Assembly (NCBI GenBank): GCA_905221605.1 | Contig: CAJNDS010002224.1 | Location: forward strand, 420,001 to 477,522 | Reading direction: 5' to 3' | Source of the DNA: Symbiodinium natans | Taxonomy: Eukaryota; Sar; Dinophyceae; Suessiales; Symbiodiniaceae | Length of the DNA: 57,522 nt | Program-made: the position numbers and the translations under genes | Shown: positions 8,774-18,629 of the stretch, in pieces | How positions within the stretch are numbered: position 1 is the stretch's first letter | How the letters are laid out: each line of letters begins with the position of its first letter | The notes under the pieces: model-generated | What the model was told of the DNA's origin: nothing | Databases searched by the model: none | Seen by the model: only the letters and a program-made list of their open reading frames with translations

Positions 8774-10723
8774 TAGAGCTTTGCGCTTTATTTTGTCACT
8801 CCGTCTCCTTGCTTCCTGTCTCTTCTCTTCTTTCCAGCACCCTTCCAGAAAAATGGCATCCTTGTTCTCTCTCCTCTCTCACTTCCCTTTCCCTTCTCTC
8901 TTTCTGTTACTTTTTAACTGATGAACAACAAGAAAGGAACTTGCAGGATAAAACAGTGGCAGGGTAAGCAGAGGTTGCGCGTGGACCTTGCCGTACTTCA
9001 TCATATCCCTCTTCTCGGCCTATCTCTTCTGCTCCTTTCCTTACTCTTCTCCTTTTCATAATTATTCCTCTTTAGTTGTTCTTATCTGGAAAAGAAAGAG
9101 GGAAGGGAGAGATAAGGGAGGGAGGATAGATAAAGAAGAGCGCCATCTTCTCTGCGCCTTGTTTTGTCTCTCCCTCTTCTCTATTCATCTCTCTTCTATT
9201 CTTTTCTTTGCTGTTCTATTGAAATTGGATTCCCTGTATCTCTCCTCTGTCCTTCTCTCTCGCTCCTCTTCTCCTGTTCCCCTCTAAACGATTGCTCTTT
9301 ACAGATAGGTGCCCTCCCTCCTCTTCAGGAAATCTCTTTTCGCTTATTTTGCTTTTTGAAGCGAATAAAACAACGGATAAGAGAGGAAAGGGAATGACTA
9401 AGTAAAGACAGGAGCTCTTCAATAGGTGCCCTCCCTCCTCTTCAGGAAATCTCTTTTCCCGTATTTTGCTTTTTGAAGCGAAGAAAACAACAGATAAGAA
9501 GAGAGGAAAGGGAATGACTAAGTAAAGAGAGGAGCTCTTCAATTTCCCTCCCTATATCTGATGTTACGTTTCCTTCTTGGGCGGTGCCCTTCTTTCTCCC
9601 TTGAAGATGCAGAAAACGATCAGGAAGGACACCCGTTCCATCGCCCATATATAGACAGAGATAAATCATGAGCATCAGCTGGGTTTGCTGCCGATCCAAA
9701 ATGGGCGTCCCTTTTAATCGCTTTCTGTGTCTTGAAACGAGCAAAAGGGGCACCCTTACTAAGTGTTTTCTTGTGGTGTCACTTTTCTTCGCTTGAAGAT
9801 GCAGAAAACGATCCAAAAAGGACACCCGTTCCATCGCCCATGTATGGGGAGAGAGATAAATCATGAGCATCAGCTGGGTTTGCTGCCAATCCAAAATGGG
9901 CGCCCCTTTTAATCGCTTGCTGTGTCTTCAAACGAGCAAAAGGGACACCCTAAGTGTTTTCTTGTGGTGCCCTTTTCTTCGCTTGAAGATGCAGAACACG
10001 ATCTTAAAGGACACCTGTTCCATCGCCCATATATAGGGAGAGAGAGAGAGAGAGAGAAATCATGAGCATCAGCTGGGTTGGCTGCCAATCCAAAACGGGC
10101 GTCCCTTTTAATCGCCTTCTGTGTCTTCAAACGAGCAAAAGGGACACCCTAAGTGCTTTCTTGTGGGGTGTCCCTTTTCCTCGCTTGAAGATGCAGAAAA
10201 CGATCAAAAAGGACACCCATTCCATCGCCCATATATAGAGAGAGAGAGAGAGAGAAAAAAATCATGAGCATCAGCTGGGTTGGCTGCCAATCCAAAATGG
10301 ACGTCCCTTTTAATCGCTTTCTGTGTCTTCAAACGAACAAAAGAAAACACTTAGGTTCCTCACTTGAAGATGCAGGAAACGGCCCAACAAGGACACCCGT
10401 TCCATCGCCCATATATGGAGAGAGAGAGAGAGGGAGAAAGGAAAAAATCATGAGCATCAGCTGGGTTTGCTTACATGTTCATTGTTATTCCTTTTGTTTT
10501 TTCTAACGGAAATGAACAAGAGAAGAGAAAAATAAGAACCAGAGGAAAGATGAAAACGAGCACCATCTTCTCTTTGCCTGATTTTTGCATTTCGCCTGTC
10601 CTCATTTCTCTTCCATTCTTTTCATTGCTCTTCCATTTAGAGTTGCATTCCTGTTGATCTCTCCTCTCTCCTTTCTCTCTCCCTTCTCTTCTCTTGTTCT
10701 CCTTTAAATCTCAAAAACACACA
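8774..10723. repeat. Segmental duplication, copy 2
   Basis: Second copy of 5101-7337, including the same ~190-bp tandem array (about 9600-10465) with fewer units. It ends at the same AATCTCAAAAACACACA motif, directly followed by the tandemly duplicated gene relic at 10724. Confidence 0.85.
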
Positions 10724-11309
10724 GTGAGGAAGACAAGCTTCGAGGCGCTGGAGCCGTGCCGTTTTCAGGCATCGGCTTGGTCAACGAGTTGCTATTTGTT
10801 GTCCGCAAAGTTAGTGTCTTAAGATTGTTCACCGATTGTTGTATGATGGTCACTGATTATCCGAGAAGTTTTCGCGGGTCTTTTGCAATGGGTGCTGTCG
10901 TTGCTTTTTTTTGTTGGCTCCTTCTCGGCGGGGCAGTGGCTTCTGCGGTCATGGGAGTGTCCGTGGCGGAGGTGGACTGTAGCGGGTTGTGCGGCTGCAT
11001 GATTCCAATGCTTGCGGTAAAGGCATGTGTCTCAAGGTGATTTTCTGTGGGAGTGTTTTCTGCACGAGACGGTTCAGGGCACTGCAGGACTCGCGTCCAC
11101 TTCAGTTTGTGAAGAAGAGTACGAAGTTCGACAGATTGTCGAACCGACGTCTGTACGCGTTGAATGATAATGTAGATGTCTTGAAAGAGTTAGGGCATCT
11201 TCATGAGAAGAAGCCTCTTTCAGTAGCAGTGATCTTTGCCGACGCACACCAAGCAACAATTGTGCACGACAGCTGGCGAGACTTGGCGTCGGCCGCAGCA
11301 GTTTCCCGA
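10724..11309 (+). pseudogene. Decayed gene, tandem duplicate unit 1
   Basis: First of two 586-bp direct repeats. The first frame (ATG at 10756) has a hydrophobic stretch (GAVVAFFCWLLLGGAVASAV), ends at 11040 and is out of frame with the following part. That part reads RALQDSRPLQFVKKSTKF, then LSNRRLYALNDNVDVL, then EKKPLSVAVIF. The QDS...NRRLYAL pattern resembles a small domain I recall from many hypothetical eukaryotic proteins (FTQDSI...LDNRRLYA); this is from memory, not a search. Unit 1 carries 11 extra bases near 11030 that split the frame. Confidence 0.5.
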
Positions 11310-11851
11310 GTCAGGAAGACAAGCTCCGAGGCGCCGCAGCCGTGCCGTCTTCAGGCATCGGCTTGGTCGACCAGTTGCTATTGGTTGCCCGCAAAAATAG
11401 TGTCTTAAGATTGTTCACCGATTGTTGTATGATGGTCACTGATTACGCGAGACGTTTTCGCAGGTCTTTTGCAATGGGTGCCGTCGTTGCTTTTTTTTGG
11501 TCGGCTCCTTATCGGCGGGGCAGTGGCTTCTGCGGTCATGGGTGCGTCCGTGGCGGAGGTGGACTGTAGCGGATTGTGCGGTTGTATGATTCCAATGCTT
11601 GCGGTAAAGGCAGTGATTTTCTGCGGGGGTGTTTTCTGCACGAGACGGTTCAGGGCACTGCAGGACTCGCGTCCACTTCAGTTTGTGAAGAAGAGTACGA
11701 AGTTTTACAGGTTGTCGAACCGACGTCTGTACGCGTTGAATGATAATGTAGATGTCTTGAAAGAGTTAGGGCATCTTCATGAGAAGATGCCTCTTTCAGT
11801 AGCAGTGATCTTTGCCGATCCACACCAAGCAACAATTGGGCACGACAGCTG
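11310..11851 (+). pseudogene. Decayed gene, tandem duplicate unit 2
   Basis: Second repeat. Here the two halves share one frame (11469-11852, 127 aa) because the 11-base insert of unit 1 is absent. A one-base difference after the poly-T near 11490 instead shifts the upstream part. So the two copies carry different lesions. The same SNRRLYALNDNVDVLKELGH block is present. Both are probably inactive. Confidence 0.5.
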
Positions 11852-11979
11852 ACAGGACACTTCAATGTGCGCACAACGGTGCGCAGCCCGACCCGAGAGA
11901 CCGCTTGGATCATCCCCCACGCAAGAGCAGAAGTGATAGCTAGTATTCGTTGCCAACATCTGACTGCGTCTGTACGTTC

Positions 11980-12214
11980 ACATCAAAAAAGAGTAAATTA
12001 TAAATCGTAAACCCTAAACCCTAAGAGAACGAAATTGGTGAATTTGTGCTTCAGGTTTCTTGGATTTAGTTTGTTTATAGGTTTTTAAATACAAAACAAG
12101 AGAGAACGTCAAATAATACATAAAGGTCCATGCCACATAACCCTATAGCCCCTAAACCCTAAACCCTAAACCCCTAAACCCGAAACCCTATAACCCTAAA
12201 CCCTAAACCCTAAC
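11980..12214. repeat. CCCTAAA tract and flanks
   Basis: CCCTAAACCC-rich stretch (12135-12214) bordering the donor-like site of the exon at 12215-12280. The remainder holds no credible open island. Confidence 0.7.
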
Positions 12215-12868
12215 CTCCGACGCTTCATCTGAAGCCCAGCTGCGGATGATGGCCCCCAACTCTCCGATGGCCTCCACTGCCTGGCACGGCATTTTAGGGG
12301 TTTAGGGTTTAGGACTAGGGTTTAGGGTTTAGGGTTTATGGGTTTATGAGTGTATGGGTTTATGGGTTTGGGGCAGGCAGACTGTGCCGAAATGCGGAGA
12401 CGAGTTTCCTTGAAGGGACTCTCCGCTCTGTGAGCAAAAAGGGTGTTTGAGGTTGGGGGGGGGGGCGAGGAGTGGGTTTAGGGTTCAGGGATCCTAGGAA
12501 CATCGCAACCCTAAACCCTAAACCCCAAACCCTGCTTATCTGTCCAGGCAACACACATGTGAACATGCTTGCGAAGCTTTCCTGTCCAGCCAACAACGTG
12601 AACAACGACACCAGGCAGGGGTTTAAAGTCCGAGAAGTATATCAGGTGTTCATTCAGACCCCAAACAAGTAGGATTCCCTTCTAACAACGACCCCAATAA
12701 GGTACCCCTACTTTCGGAAACGCTCACTGGGGGTTTCGTGAGTTTAGTGCCCCCGCGGTTGACCGCCAAGTGCCAGGCCTGTTGCCGGGCCTTGTTGTAG
12801 CCATCTCCACCTGGGCTGAGGTTGCCACGAAGTGTGAGCACGTAGGCATATATGGGGGCGTCCGACAT
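12215..12868 (-). CDS. Multi-exon gene, phase-consistent 5' part, product unknown
   Basis: Exon 1 12728-12868 starts with ATG (MSDAPIYAYVLTLRGNLSPG, then DGYNKARQQAWHLAVNRGG) and ends at GTGAGC, a consensus donor. Exon 12383-12427 (SGESLQGNSSPHFGT) follows the strong acceptor TTTTTGCTCACAG and ends at GTCTGC. Exon 12215-12280 (AVEAIGELGAIIRSWASDEA) ends at GTTAGGG, i.e. the telomere-like repeat gives the donor. An optional nine-codon exon at 12555-12581 (ESFASMFTC) has an excellent acceptor. All junctions are phase 0. A competing plus-strand frame (12548-12672) lies in the first intron. No recognised domain; the 3' end is not found. Confidence 0.55.
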
Positions 12869-13021
12869 CCTACTATTGGAGGTCTATAGTAGGGGTCCCC
12901 CTGATAATCGTAAACCCCCATATCTCCTTGGAAAAGCCCGAACCAAAAAGCCCACCAAAAGTTGAGAACCCTAAAGCCCACAAAGCCTAAACCCCAACCC
13001 TGAAACACAGCAGGACTTGTC

Positions 13022-13161
13022 ATATGGGGATTTCCGAAAATGGGGGGGGGGGGGGGGGGGGGGGGGGGTACCCCTTATATACCCTCAAGTACTACAAATC
13101 CTTTTTTAAAGAACCCCAACAAGGGTACCCCCCCCCCATCCATTTTCGGAAACCCCCATAT
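13022..13161. mobile_element. Inverted-repeat element, ATATGGGG(G)TTTCCGAAAATGG termini
   Basis: 140 bp with a near-perfect 22-base inverted repeat (one mismatch) at its ends. Just inside the left end is a 27-base G run (13042-13068), mirrored by a shorter C run at the right, then GGTACCCCTTATA and its complement-like partner. No ORF. Related TTTCCG/GGGGGTTTCCGA motifs at 12712-12736 and 48268-48280 may be decayed relatives. Confidence 0.75.
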
Positions 13162-13204
13162 TGGTTATCTAGACCCAGGTTCGGGTTTTTGTTAACCCAA
13201 AATC

Positions 13205-13493
13205 ATGGGCAAGCTGAAGTGTAGGGCAAGGCCACCAAACATGTTCCAACACAGCTTGGTGTGCCGACATTTGGGTGGCTTTGAGGTATGATCTATGCCA
13301 AGGAACATACATTGAACCAGACTAGGGATCCCTAGTATGATGTAAGTCATATTCCTTAATCAAGGGTTTGGGGGCTCTTTTGGGTTTCTCCACCACGCCT
13401 GTCGGGTTCCTATAAATTCTTCCTGAGGCGGGGCGCTATCGTGAGGCGGGATTTCATTTCTCGGACGAAGCTTCCCGACAACCCAAACCCTGA
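13205..13493 (+). CDS. Possible two-exon small gene
   Basis: ATG at 13205 opens 27 codons (MGKLKCRARPPNMFQHSLVC...) to a GTATGA donor at 13286. After TTCTTCCTGAG, 13428-13490 (AGRYREAGFHFSDEASRQPK...) continues in phase 0 to a TGA at 13491-13493, giving 48 residues. The minus strand is also open over both parts (e.g. LRPRNEIPPHDSAPPQEEF), so the orientation is uncertain. No family recognised. Confidence 0.3.
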
Positions 13494-13520
13494 AACTTAC
13501 AGACTAGATACTCTCCCTAA

Positions 13521-13660
13521 ACTCTAAACCCTAAACCCTAAACCCTCAACCCTGAACCCTCAACCCTGAACCCTCAACCCTGAACCCTCAACCCTGAACC
13601 CTCAACCCTGAACCCTCAACCCTAAACCCTAGCCCTAAACCCTAAACCCTAAACCCTGAA
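13521..13660. repeat. CCCTAAACCCT / CCCTCAACCCTGAA alternating array
   Basis: A 14-base higher-order unit CCCTCAACCCTGAA repeats about five times between plain CCCTAAA units. This shows expansion of a paired variant rather than of single heptamers. Confidence 0.9.
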
Positions 13661-13740
13661 AAGGGGTACGAGTCTTCATCCCTTGAGCAAAGGCGCCGAA
13701 GAGGAGACGAAGGTCGGATCCATCTTGAGGAGCCAGCCTA

Positions 13741-13905
13741 GGGTTTAGGGTTTAGGGTTTAGGTTTAGGGTTTAGGGTTTAGGGTTTAGGGTTTAGGGTT
13801 TAGGGTTTAGGGTTTAGGGTTTAGGGTTTAGGGTTTAGGGTTTAGGGTTTAGGGTTTAGGGTTTAGGGGGTTTAGGGCTTAAGGTTTAGCTTTTAGGGTT
13901 TAGGG
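13741..13905. repeat. Long perfect TTTAGGG array
   Basis: Over 18 consecutive near-perfect TTTAGGG units, among the longest in the window, ending in degenerate units. Directly left of it, 13662-13735 is an open island of unclear strand (plus frame contains KGAEEETK before GTCGGA). Confidence 0.95.
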
Positions 13906-14156
13906 TTGTTTCCAGTTTGTGTTTTGGTTTCTTTGGGGCAGGCGGGGCGGGGGCTTTTGGAATTTTCTAATTGGTTGTTGGGGCCTTTGAGGGTTTACTT
14001 CTTGTTCTGTTCCTATTTTCGTTTTTTGTTTTTTTGGGAGTGGGGGCGCTTTTCATGGGGCTGCTGTGGCTCTATAGGATGTGCTGTTTCGGGCTTCGGG
14101 TTTGGTGTTCAGGGTCTAGAGTGTAGGGTTTAGGGTCTAGTTTTTAGGGTTAGTGC

Positions 14157-14231
14157 CTAGGGCAAGACATTCCCTGCTAAACGCCAAGGGAAGCGCTCCG
14201 GCAATCGGCGATGGACCTCCGCATTCGTCAT
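14157..14231 (-). CDS. Candidate terminal exon
   Basis: Minus island MTNAEVHRRLPERFPWRLAG then NVLP and a TAG at 14157-14159. It follows GGTGCTTGAGGCCTGAG. It lies downstream of the minus exon at 14432-14528 across an intron holding a T16-G17 tract, but simple phase matching between the two fails, so I do not join them. Confidence 0.45.
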   Translation of the reverse strand: MTNAEVHRRLPERFPWRLAGNVLP

Positions 14232-14320
14232 CTCAGGCCTCAAGCACCGTCTTCTGTTTTTCTATTTGTGTTATTAATTATTCTTATTTGTGTTATTAAT
14301 TTTTCTTAATTGTTTATTAC

Positions 14321-14353
14321 TTTTTTTTTTTTTTTTGGGGGGGGGGGGGGGGG
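14321..14353. repeat. Poly-T/poly-G junction (T16G17)
   Basis: Sixteen T directly followed by seventeen G. The same fused tract recurs at 22406-22434 and 24075-24100 and, as poly-C/poly-A, at 23803-23832 and 35812-35844. Confidence 0.9.
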
Positions 14354-14431
14354 TGGCTCCTAAGCCCCCGAAACACCACTAAAAAGCCATAAAACAAAGC
14401 TTTATAAACACCCAAAAAACACTTGAACAAC

Positions 14432-14528
14432 CCTGAGCCAAAACAAGCTTGGCATAACTGGCTATGCTTCTCCAAGGCGAGAAAACGGGCCCCAAGAAGG
14501 TTAACGCTGACATTCGCAGCACCCAAGG
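14432..14528 (-). CDS. Candidate internal exon
   Basis: Minus frame reads LGAANVSVNLLGARFLALEK then HSQLCQACFGS, after CTCTAGAAG and before GTTGTT. It is followed by runs of Gly/Pro and Lys codons only because of the adjacent homopolymers. No family recognised. Confidence 0.5.
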
Positions 14529-15179
14529 CTTCTAGAGTCTGATAGGGCCTCTGTGTATAGGATCCTAAACCCTAAAGACTTTAACCAATTTAGGGTTTCT
14601 AGGGTTTAAAGGCTTAACTTATACCCCAAAACCCCATACCCGATCCCTAAAGTGCTAGGCCTAGACCCTGTTGACCCTAAAGACCCCATAGATACCCTAT
14701 AGACACTCAGCCGTGCTGGCAAAACCAGAAACGCTAAACCCTAAACCCGAATAGTTTGGGGTTCAGGGCTCAGGGACCTGTATGGAATACGAAACTTTCC
14801 AAAACCCGAAACCCTTAACTCTGGGACTAGACCAACCCCCTGATCGAGGACATCTTCAGGAAGGGAGTTTATCACAGAAGGCTAGGGCCAGAATGAGGGG
14901 TATAAGGGGTGTACCTACTTGAAATGGGCCTAGATCTCTAAAGCCGCAACCCTAGACTACACAATTACTTTTCTTTCGTGCCCAAGCCATAAAAAGCCCT
15001 ATACCACCAAACTGTGATACGTGTACACTAGCTACAAGGACAAGCCCCATACAACCCTACATTCTATTCCCATCTGACCCTGGAACGCCCAAGCCCAAGA
15101 AACCCTAACCCTAAACCCTACACCCTACAACCTAAACCCCAAACCCTAAACCCTAAACCCGAAACCCTTGACCCTAAAC

Positions 15180-15243
15180 CCTGAGCTTGGCATCCCGCTT
15201 GAAGCGGTCGACGACCTGCCCCCGTCGGCGCCTCGATCCGGCT
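15180..15243 (-). CDS. Candidate internal exon, basic
   Basis: Minus frame AGSRRRRGQVVDRFKRDAKL(R), one base plus 21 codons. The donor-like site is GTTTAGGG of the adjoining repeat and the acceptor-like site is TGCAACTGAG. Arg/Lys-rich. Family unknown. Confidence 0.45.
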
Positions 15244-15259
15244 CTCAGTTGCAGGAAGG

Positions 15260-15925
15260 CTTAGAGGGTTTTAAAGGGTTGAAAAGGGTTTGAAGGGTTT
15301 AAAAAGGGTTTGAAGGGTTTCAAGGGTTTAAAGGGTTTAAAGGGCTTGAAGAGTGTAAAAAGGGTGTGAAGGGTGTGAAGGGTTTAAAAGGGATTCAAGG
15401 GTTTAAAAAAGGGTTCGAAGGGTTTAAAGGGTTTGAACGGGTTAAAGGGTTTGAAGGTTTTAAAAGGGTTTGAAGGCTTTGAAGTTGTTAAAAGGTTAAA
15501 GGGGTTTGAAGGGTTTAAACGGTTTAAAGAGTTTAAAAAGGCTTTAAAAGGGTTTGAAGGGTTTAAAGGGGGTTAAAGGGTTTTGACGGGTTTGAAGGGT
15601 TGACAGGGTTGATAGGGTTTAAAGGATTTACGGGGTTTACAGGGTTTAAAGGGCTTAAAGGGCTTAAAAAGGGTTTGAAGGGTTTACAGGGTTTAGAGGG
15701 GTTTAAAAGGGTTTAAAAGGGTTTGAAGGGTCTGTAGGGTTGATAGGGTTTAAAAGGGTCTGCAGGGTTTAAAGGGTTTAGAGGGTTTAAAGGGTTAAAA
15801 AGGGTTTTAACGGGTTTTAAGGGTTTGAAGGGTTTAAACGGTTTAAAGGCCTTTATAGGCCTCGTAGGGTTTATAAGGTTACTAGGGTTGATAGGGTTTA
15901 GGGTTCAAGAGTTTATAGGGTTTAT
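15260..15925. repeat. GGGTTTAAA / GGGTTTGAA degenerate array
   Basis: About 650 bp of 9-12-base units such as AGGGTTTAAA and AGGGTTTGAA, distinct from TTTAGGG but clearly of the same family. It ends next to the inverted-repeat element at 15929. No gene. Confidence 0.9.
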
Positions 15926-15928
15926 GGT

Positions 15929-16022
15929 GGGATGTTCCCCCTTATACTCAGAGTCGTTAATAGGGAAGTCGGGGGTATTATAATCTCTATTAAGGACTGT
16001 CAGTATAAGGGGGGAACATCCC
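15929..16022. mobile_element. GGGATGTTCCCCCTTATAC inverted-repeat element, copy 1
   Basis: 94 bp bounded by GGGATGTTCCCCCTTATACT and AGTATAAGGGGGGAACATCCC. Related copies are at 21495-21548 (54 bp) and about 42784-42845 (right half conserved). It directly abuts the open island at 16023. On minus the terminus reads GGGAT|GTTCCC, so it carries a GT at the exon border. Confidence 0.85.
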
Positions 16023-16679
16023 AATTGATTGTATTTGCCTCTGCTGCCTGGTGGAAGGCTTGCTTCCGCCTCACGGCGTCTCTTCATGAGATCGGCCGCG
16101 AGCTCCTCTCCCAGTTTCGCAATCAACTCCTCGGGCGTTATGTAGTCGTAGATCTCCTTGCTGTCGAGGCTGTGCGGTTTGACTGTGACGACTATGATCG
16201 ACTTCTCCCATCTGCCCTTGCAGGCCAGAAAGGCCAAGTAGAGGACCGCCATTTTTGGCGGGTTCGTCTCAGCCTCGATGACTTTCTGGGCAACTTCGTG
16301 GTACTGGTGATGTTTTTACCTTAGCATATTTAGGTACGTATATATAAAAATATTTGATTGCGAATAGCGAAAACACAAGTATTAATTAATTATATATATA
16401 TATATATATGCATATTAAAAATAAAGAAAAATAAACCGATGAAGAAATTAATAACAAATAAGTAAGTAAATACATATATATATATATGTAGAGATTAGAG
16501 CGTAGGGTTTGGGGAAAGCAGTCTCTCTCTCTCTCTCTACCTCGAGCGAACCGAATATCAGTAGCAGGTGGAGCCTTACGGACGAAAGGTTTGCTTGACC
16601 CTATAACAACACCTGGAACCAGAACCTCAACTCGACCCATTCGAGCCAGACCAAGTAGCTGCCCCAATTGGTCCAGGAT
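16023..16679 (-). CDS. Two linked exons of an unknown gene
   Basis: Exon 16541-16679 reads ILDQLGQLLGLARMGRVEVL then VPGVVIGSSKPFVRKAPPA and TDIRFAR; the acceptor is CCACCCTAG and the donor GTAGAG. Exon 16023-16293 continues in phase across an AT-rich intron carrying microsatellites. It reads AQKVIEAETNPPKMAVLYLA, FLACKGRWEKSIIVVTVKPH, then ITPEELIAKLGEELAADLMK and a charged RRREAEA tail. Hydrophobic/charged patterning suggests a folded domain, but I recognise no family. The inverted-repeat element at 15929-16022 interrupts or borders its 3' end. Confidence 0.6.
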
Positions 16680-16765
16680 CTAGGGTGGAAGGTGAGGTTT
16701 AGGGTTTAGGGTTTGGGGTTTAGGGCTTAGGGTTTAGGCTTAGGGCTTAGGGGTTTCGGCCCTTA

Positions 16766-16820
16766 GGGTGATGTTGTTGAGGTATTCCAAGCCCGCCTGA
16801 TCCCTGAAGCGGACACGGAC
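16766..16820 (-). CDS. Candidate internal exon upstream of 16679
   Basis: Minus frame VRVRFRDQAGLEYLNNITL immediately after a strong acceptor (CCCTTTGTTGTTTAG), with an in-frame stop just before it. No GT donor is visible before the CCCTAAGCC repeat, so the 3' border is unclear. Likely the same gene as 16023-16679. Confidence 0.45.
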
Positions 16821-17274
16821 CTAAACAACAAAGGGACAGCGCTGACCTCTCCTGTCCGACTTGCCAAAATGCAAACCCACGATGGCGCCCGCGACTTCCC
16901 AAAACAGAGAAAACGCCCTAGAAACCCTATCAAACCAATGCGCCCTATTGATAAACCTTGCAATCCCGTCAAACCCCAAGGAGCGCCGTAAGCACCAAAC
17001 ATTCCAAAAACTATCCTATAGGCCCTCTAGGCAAAGCAACAAAAACACCAGTCCTGCCAAAGCCAAGGACATAGTCTCATGCAGGAACCCGAAAGAATTC
17101 CCAGCGTTAACAAGCGCACTCTATCCTTATCTAAGAAGGCCCTACATTGCATTGCTGCGAGATTTTGTGGTTTGGGATTTGGGCTGCGGCCCCTTTGCGG
17201 CTTCCTACAAATCTTTTAAAAATGAAACAAGGGCAACAAAAAAAACACCATGGCCTATGAGACCTGAAGCCCAA

Positions 17275-17470
17275 AACCCTAAACCCTAACAACCCTAAAC
17301 CCTAAACCCTAAAAACAAAAAACCCTAAACCCTAAACCTAAACCCCTACAACAAAAAAAAAACAAGCCCTAAATCCTGAACCCTAAACCCCAAACCCCAA
17401 ACCCCAAACCTAAACCCTAAACCCCAAACCCTAAACCCCAAACCCTAAACCCTAACCCCTAAACTCTAAA
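17275..17470. repeat. CCCTAAA array with A-rich spacers
   Basis: CCCTAAACCC units interspersed with AAAACAAAAAACAA spacers. The long plus ORF at 16861-17289 runs into it and is otherwise unsupported. Confidence 0.85.
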
Positions 17471-17480
17471 AAACAAAAAC

Positions 17481-17570
17481 CAAAGGCCAAGGCAGGCACA
17501 TGAGCTTGAGGCCGGCAGGGATGAGCTGGGCATCTTTGCCCATGCCCAGGCTCAAGTCCTCCATCAGCAC
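17481..17570 (-). CDS. Candidate internal exon
   Basis: Thirty codons, phase 0 at both ends: VLMEDLSLGMGKDAQLIPAG then LKLMCLPWPL, after AGAAACTCAG and before GTTTTT. Fragments of its first part recur at 17698-17717 and 17817-17830. Confidence 0.5.
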
Positions 17571-17579
17571 CTGAGTTTC

Positions 17580-18290
17580 TGGGGTTTAGGGTTTAGGGTT
17601 TAGGGTTTAGGGTTTAGGGTTTCGAGTTTAGGGTTTAGGGTTTAGGGCTTGGGGTTTAGGGTTTAGGGCGTTTAAACCTTGGGCTGTTCCCCCTTAGCTC
17701 AAGTCTTCCATCAGCACAGGGACATCTCGCAGGCCCTTAAGCCCTCAGACAGGGTGTAGGGTTTGGGGTTTGGGGTCTTGGGTTTAGGGGTAGGGTTTAG
17801 GGTTTAGGCTTTAGGGCTTCCATCAGCACCTGAAATCTGAGAGGCCCTTAAGTCCCAGTTAGGGTTTAGGGTTGGGGCTTGGGGTTTAGGGCCTCGCATT
17901 CGCAGGTGCACACAAAAGGCCTCGGAAGGCGTTGGGGGAGTAGGTGTCGGGGCTTGAGCCCTGTTTGTGGGATCTACTCCCCGAACCCTAAACCCTCAAC
18001 CCTCAACCCTCAAGCCCTTAAATCTAAACCCTACACCCCTACACCCAGGACCCTACACCCCCTAAAACCCTCAAACCCCTAAAACCCCAAAACACTAAAA
18101 ACACTCTAAAACCCTAAACCCTTAAGCCCTAAAGCCCTAAAGCCCGAAGACCCTTAAACCCTTAAAACCCTGAAACCCCTAAAGCCCTAAAACACTAAAA
18201 CGCAAAAACACTAAAACACTAAAACCCTAAACCCTTAAGCCCTAAGACCCTTAAACCCTTAAACCCCTAAAACCCTATATAGCCCAGCAC
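17580..18290. repeat. TTTAGGG tracts with exon-fragment repeats
   Basis: Several TTTAGGG tracts separate short sequences that repeat pieces of the adjacent exon (TCCATCAGCAC) and a common GGCCCTTAAG motif (17731-17745, 17837-17851). The right half (18050-18280) is CCCTAAAACCC/CCCTTAAACCC repeat. No further credible exon. Confidence 0.6.
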
Positions 18291-18354
18291 ATGGCATGTT
18301 TGAGGAGCCCGCCAGCGAGTCCGGCGTCAACAATCCTTGAATTCGGCTCAGCTC
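18291..18354 (-). CDS. Candidate internal exon with strong acceptor
   Basis: Minus frame ELSRIQGLLTPDSLAGSSNM(P), 21 codons plus one base. It follows the excellent pyrimidine-rich acceptor AGCCCACTTCTTGACAG and ends at GTGCTG. The plus strand has an ATG-started frame here (MACLRSPPASP...), judged less likely. Confidence 0.5.
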
Positions 18355-18629
18355 CTGTCAAGAAGTGGGCTAAGACCCCCCCAAAAGCCCTAAACCCAAA
18401 CCCTAAAAAAGTAGAAAAATGTCCCGAAACCCTAAACCCTCACCCTAACGCTGAAACCCCAAAACCTGAAAAATGTCCCTAAACCTTAAACCCTAAACCC
18501 AAACAGCAGGAGCCATAAGCCAGAGTCCAGGTGCAACCTGCAAACTGCACCAGCAGATCCAAAAACCAGGGGAAAAGGGCTTTGGCTACTTAACAGGGGA
18601 TCAGGGTTTAGAGCTTTAGAGGCTTCGGG

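Noticed and set aside
5315-10657. Numerous 60-210 aa ORFs on both strands
   Set aside because: They follow the segmental duplication and the 190-bp tandem repeat, overlap on both strands and consist of low-complexity Ser/Leu/Phe or Glu/Arg strings.
12548-12672. Plus-strand terminal exon (NTHVNMLAKLSCPANNVNND..., stop at 12670)
   Set aside because: Protein-like with a fair acceptor, but it lies inside the first intron of the better supported minus gene 12215-12868, whose three or four exons chain in phase.
13741-13905. Chromosome end (true telomere)
   Set aside because: Arrays occur in both orientations throughout and are flanked by unique sequence on both sides.
16861-17289. 142-residue plus ORF
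   Set aside because: Runs into the CCCTAAA array, has no splice support and overlaps minus islands with strong acceptors (16766-16820).
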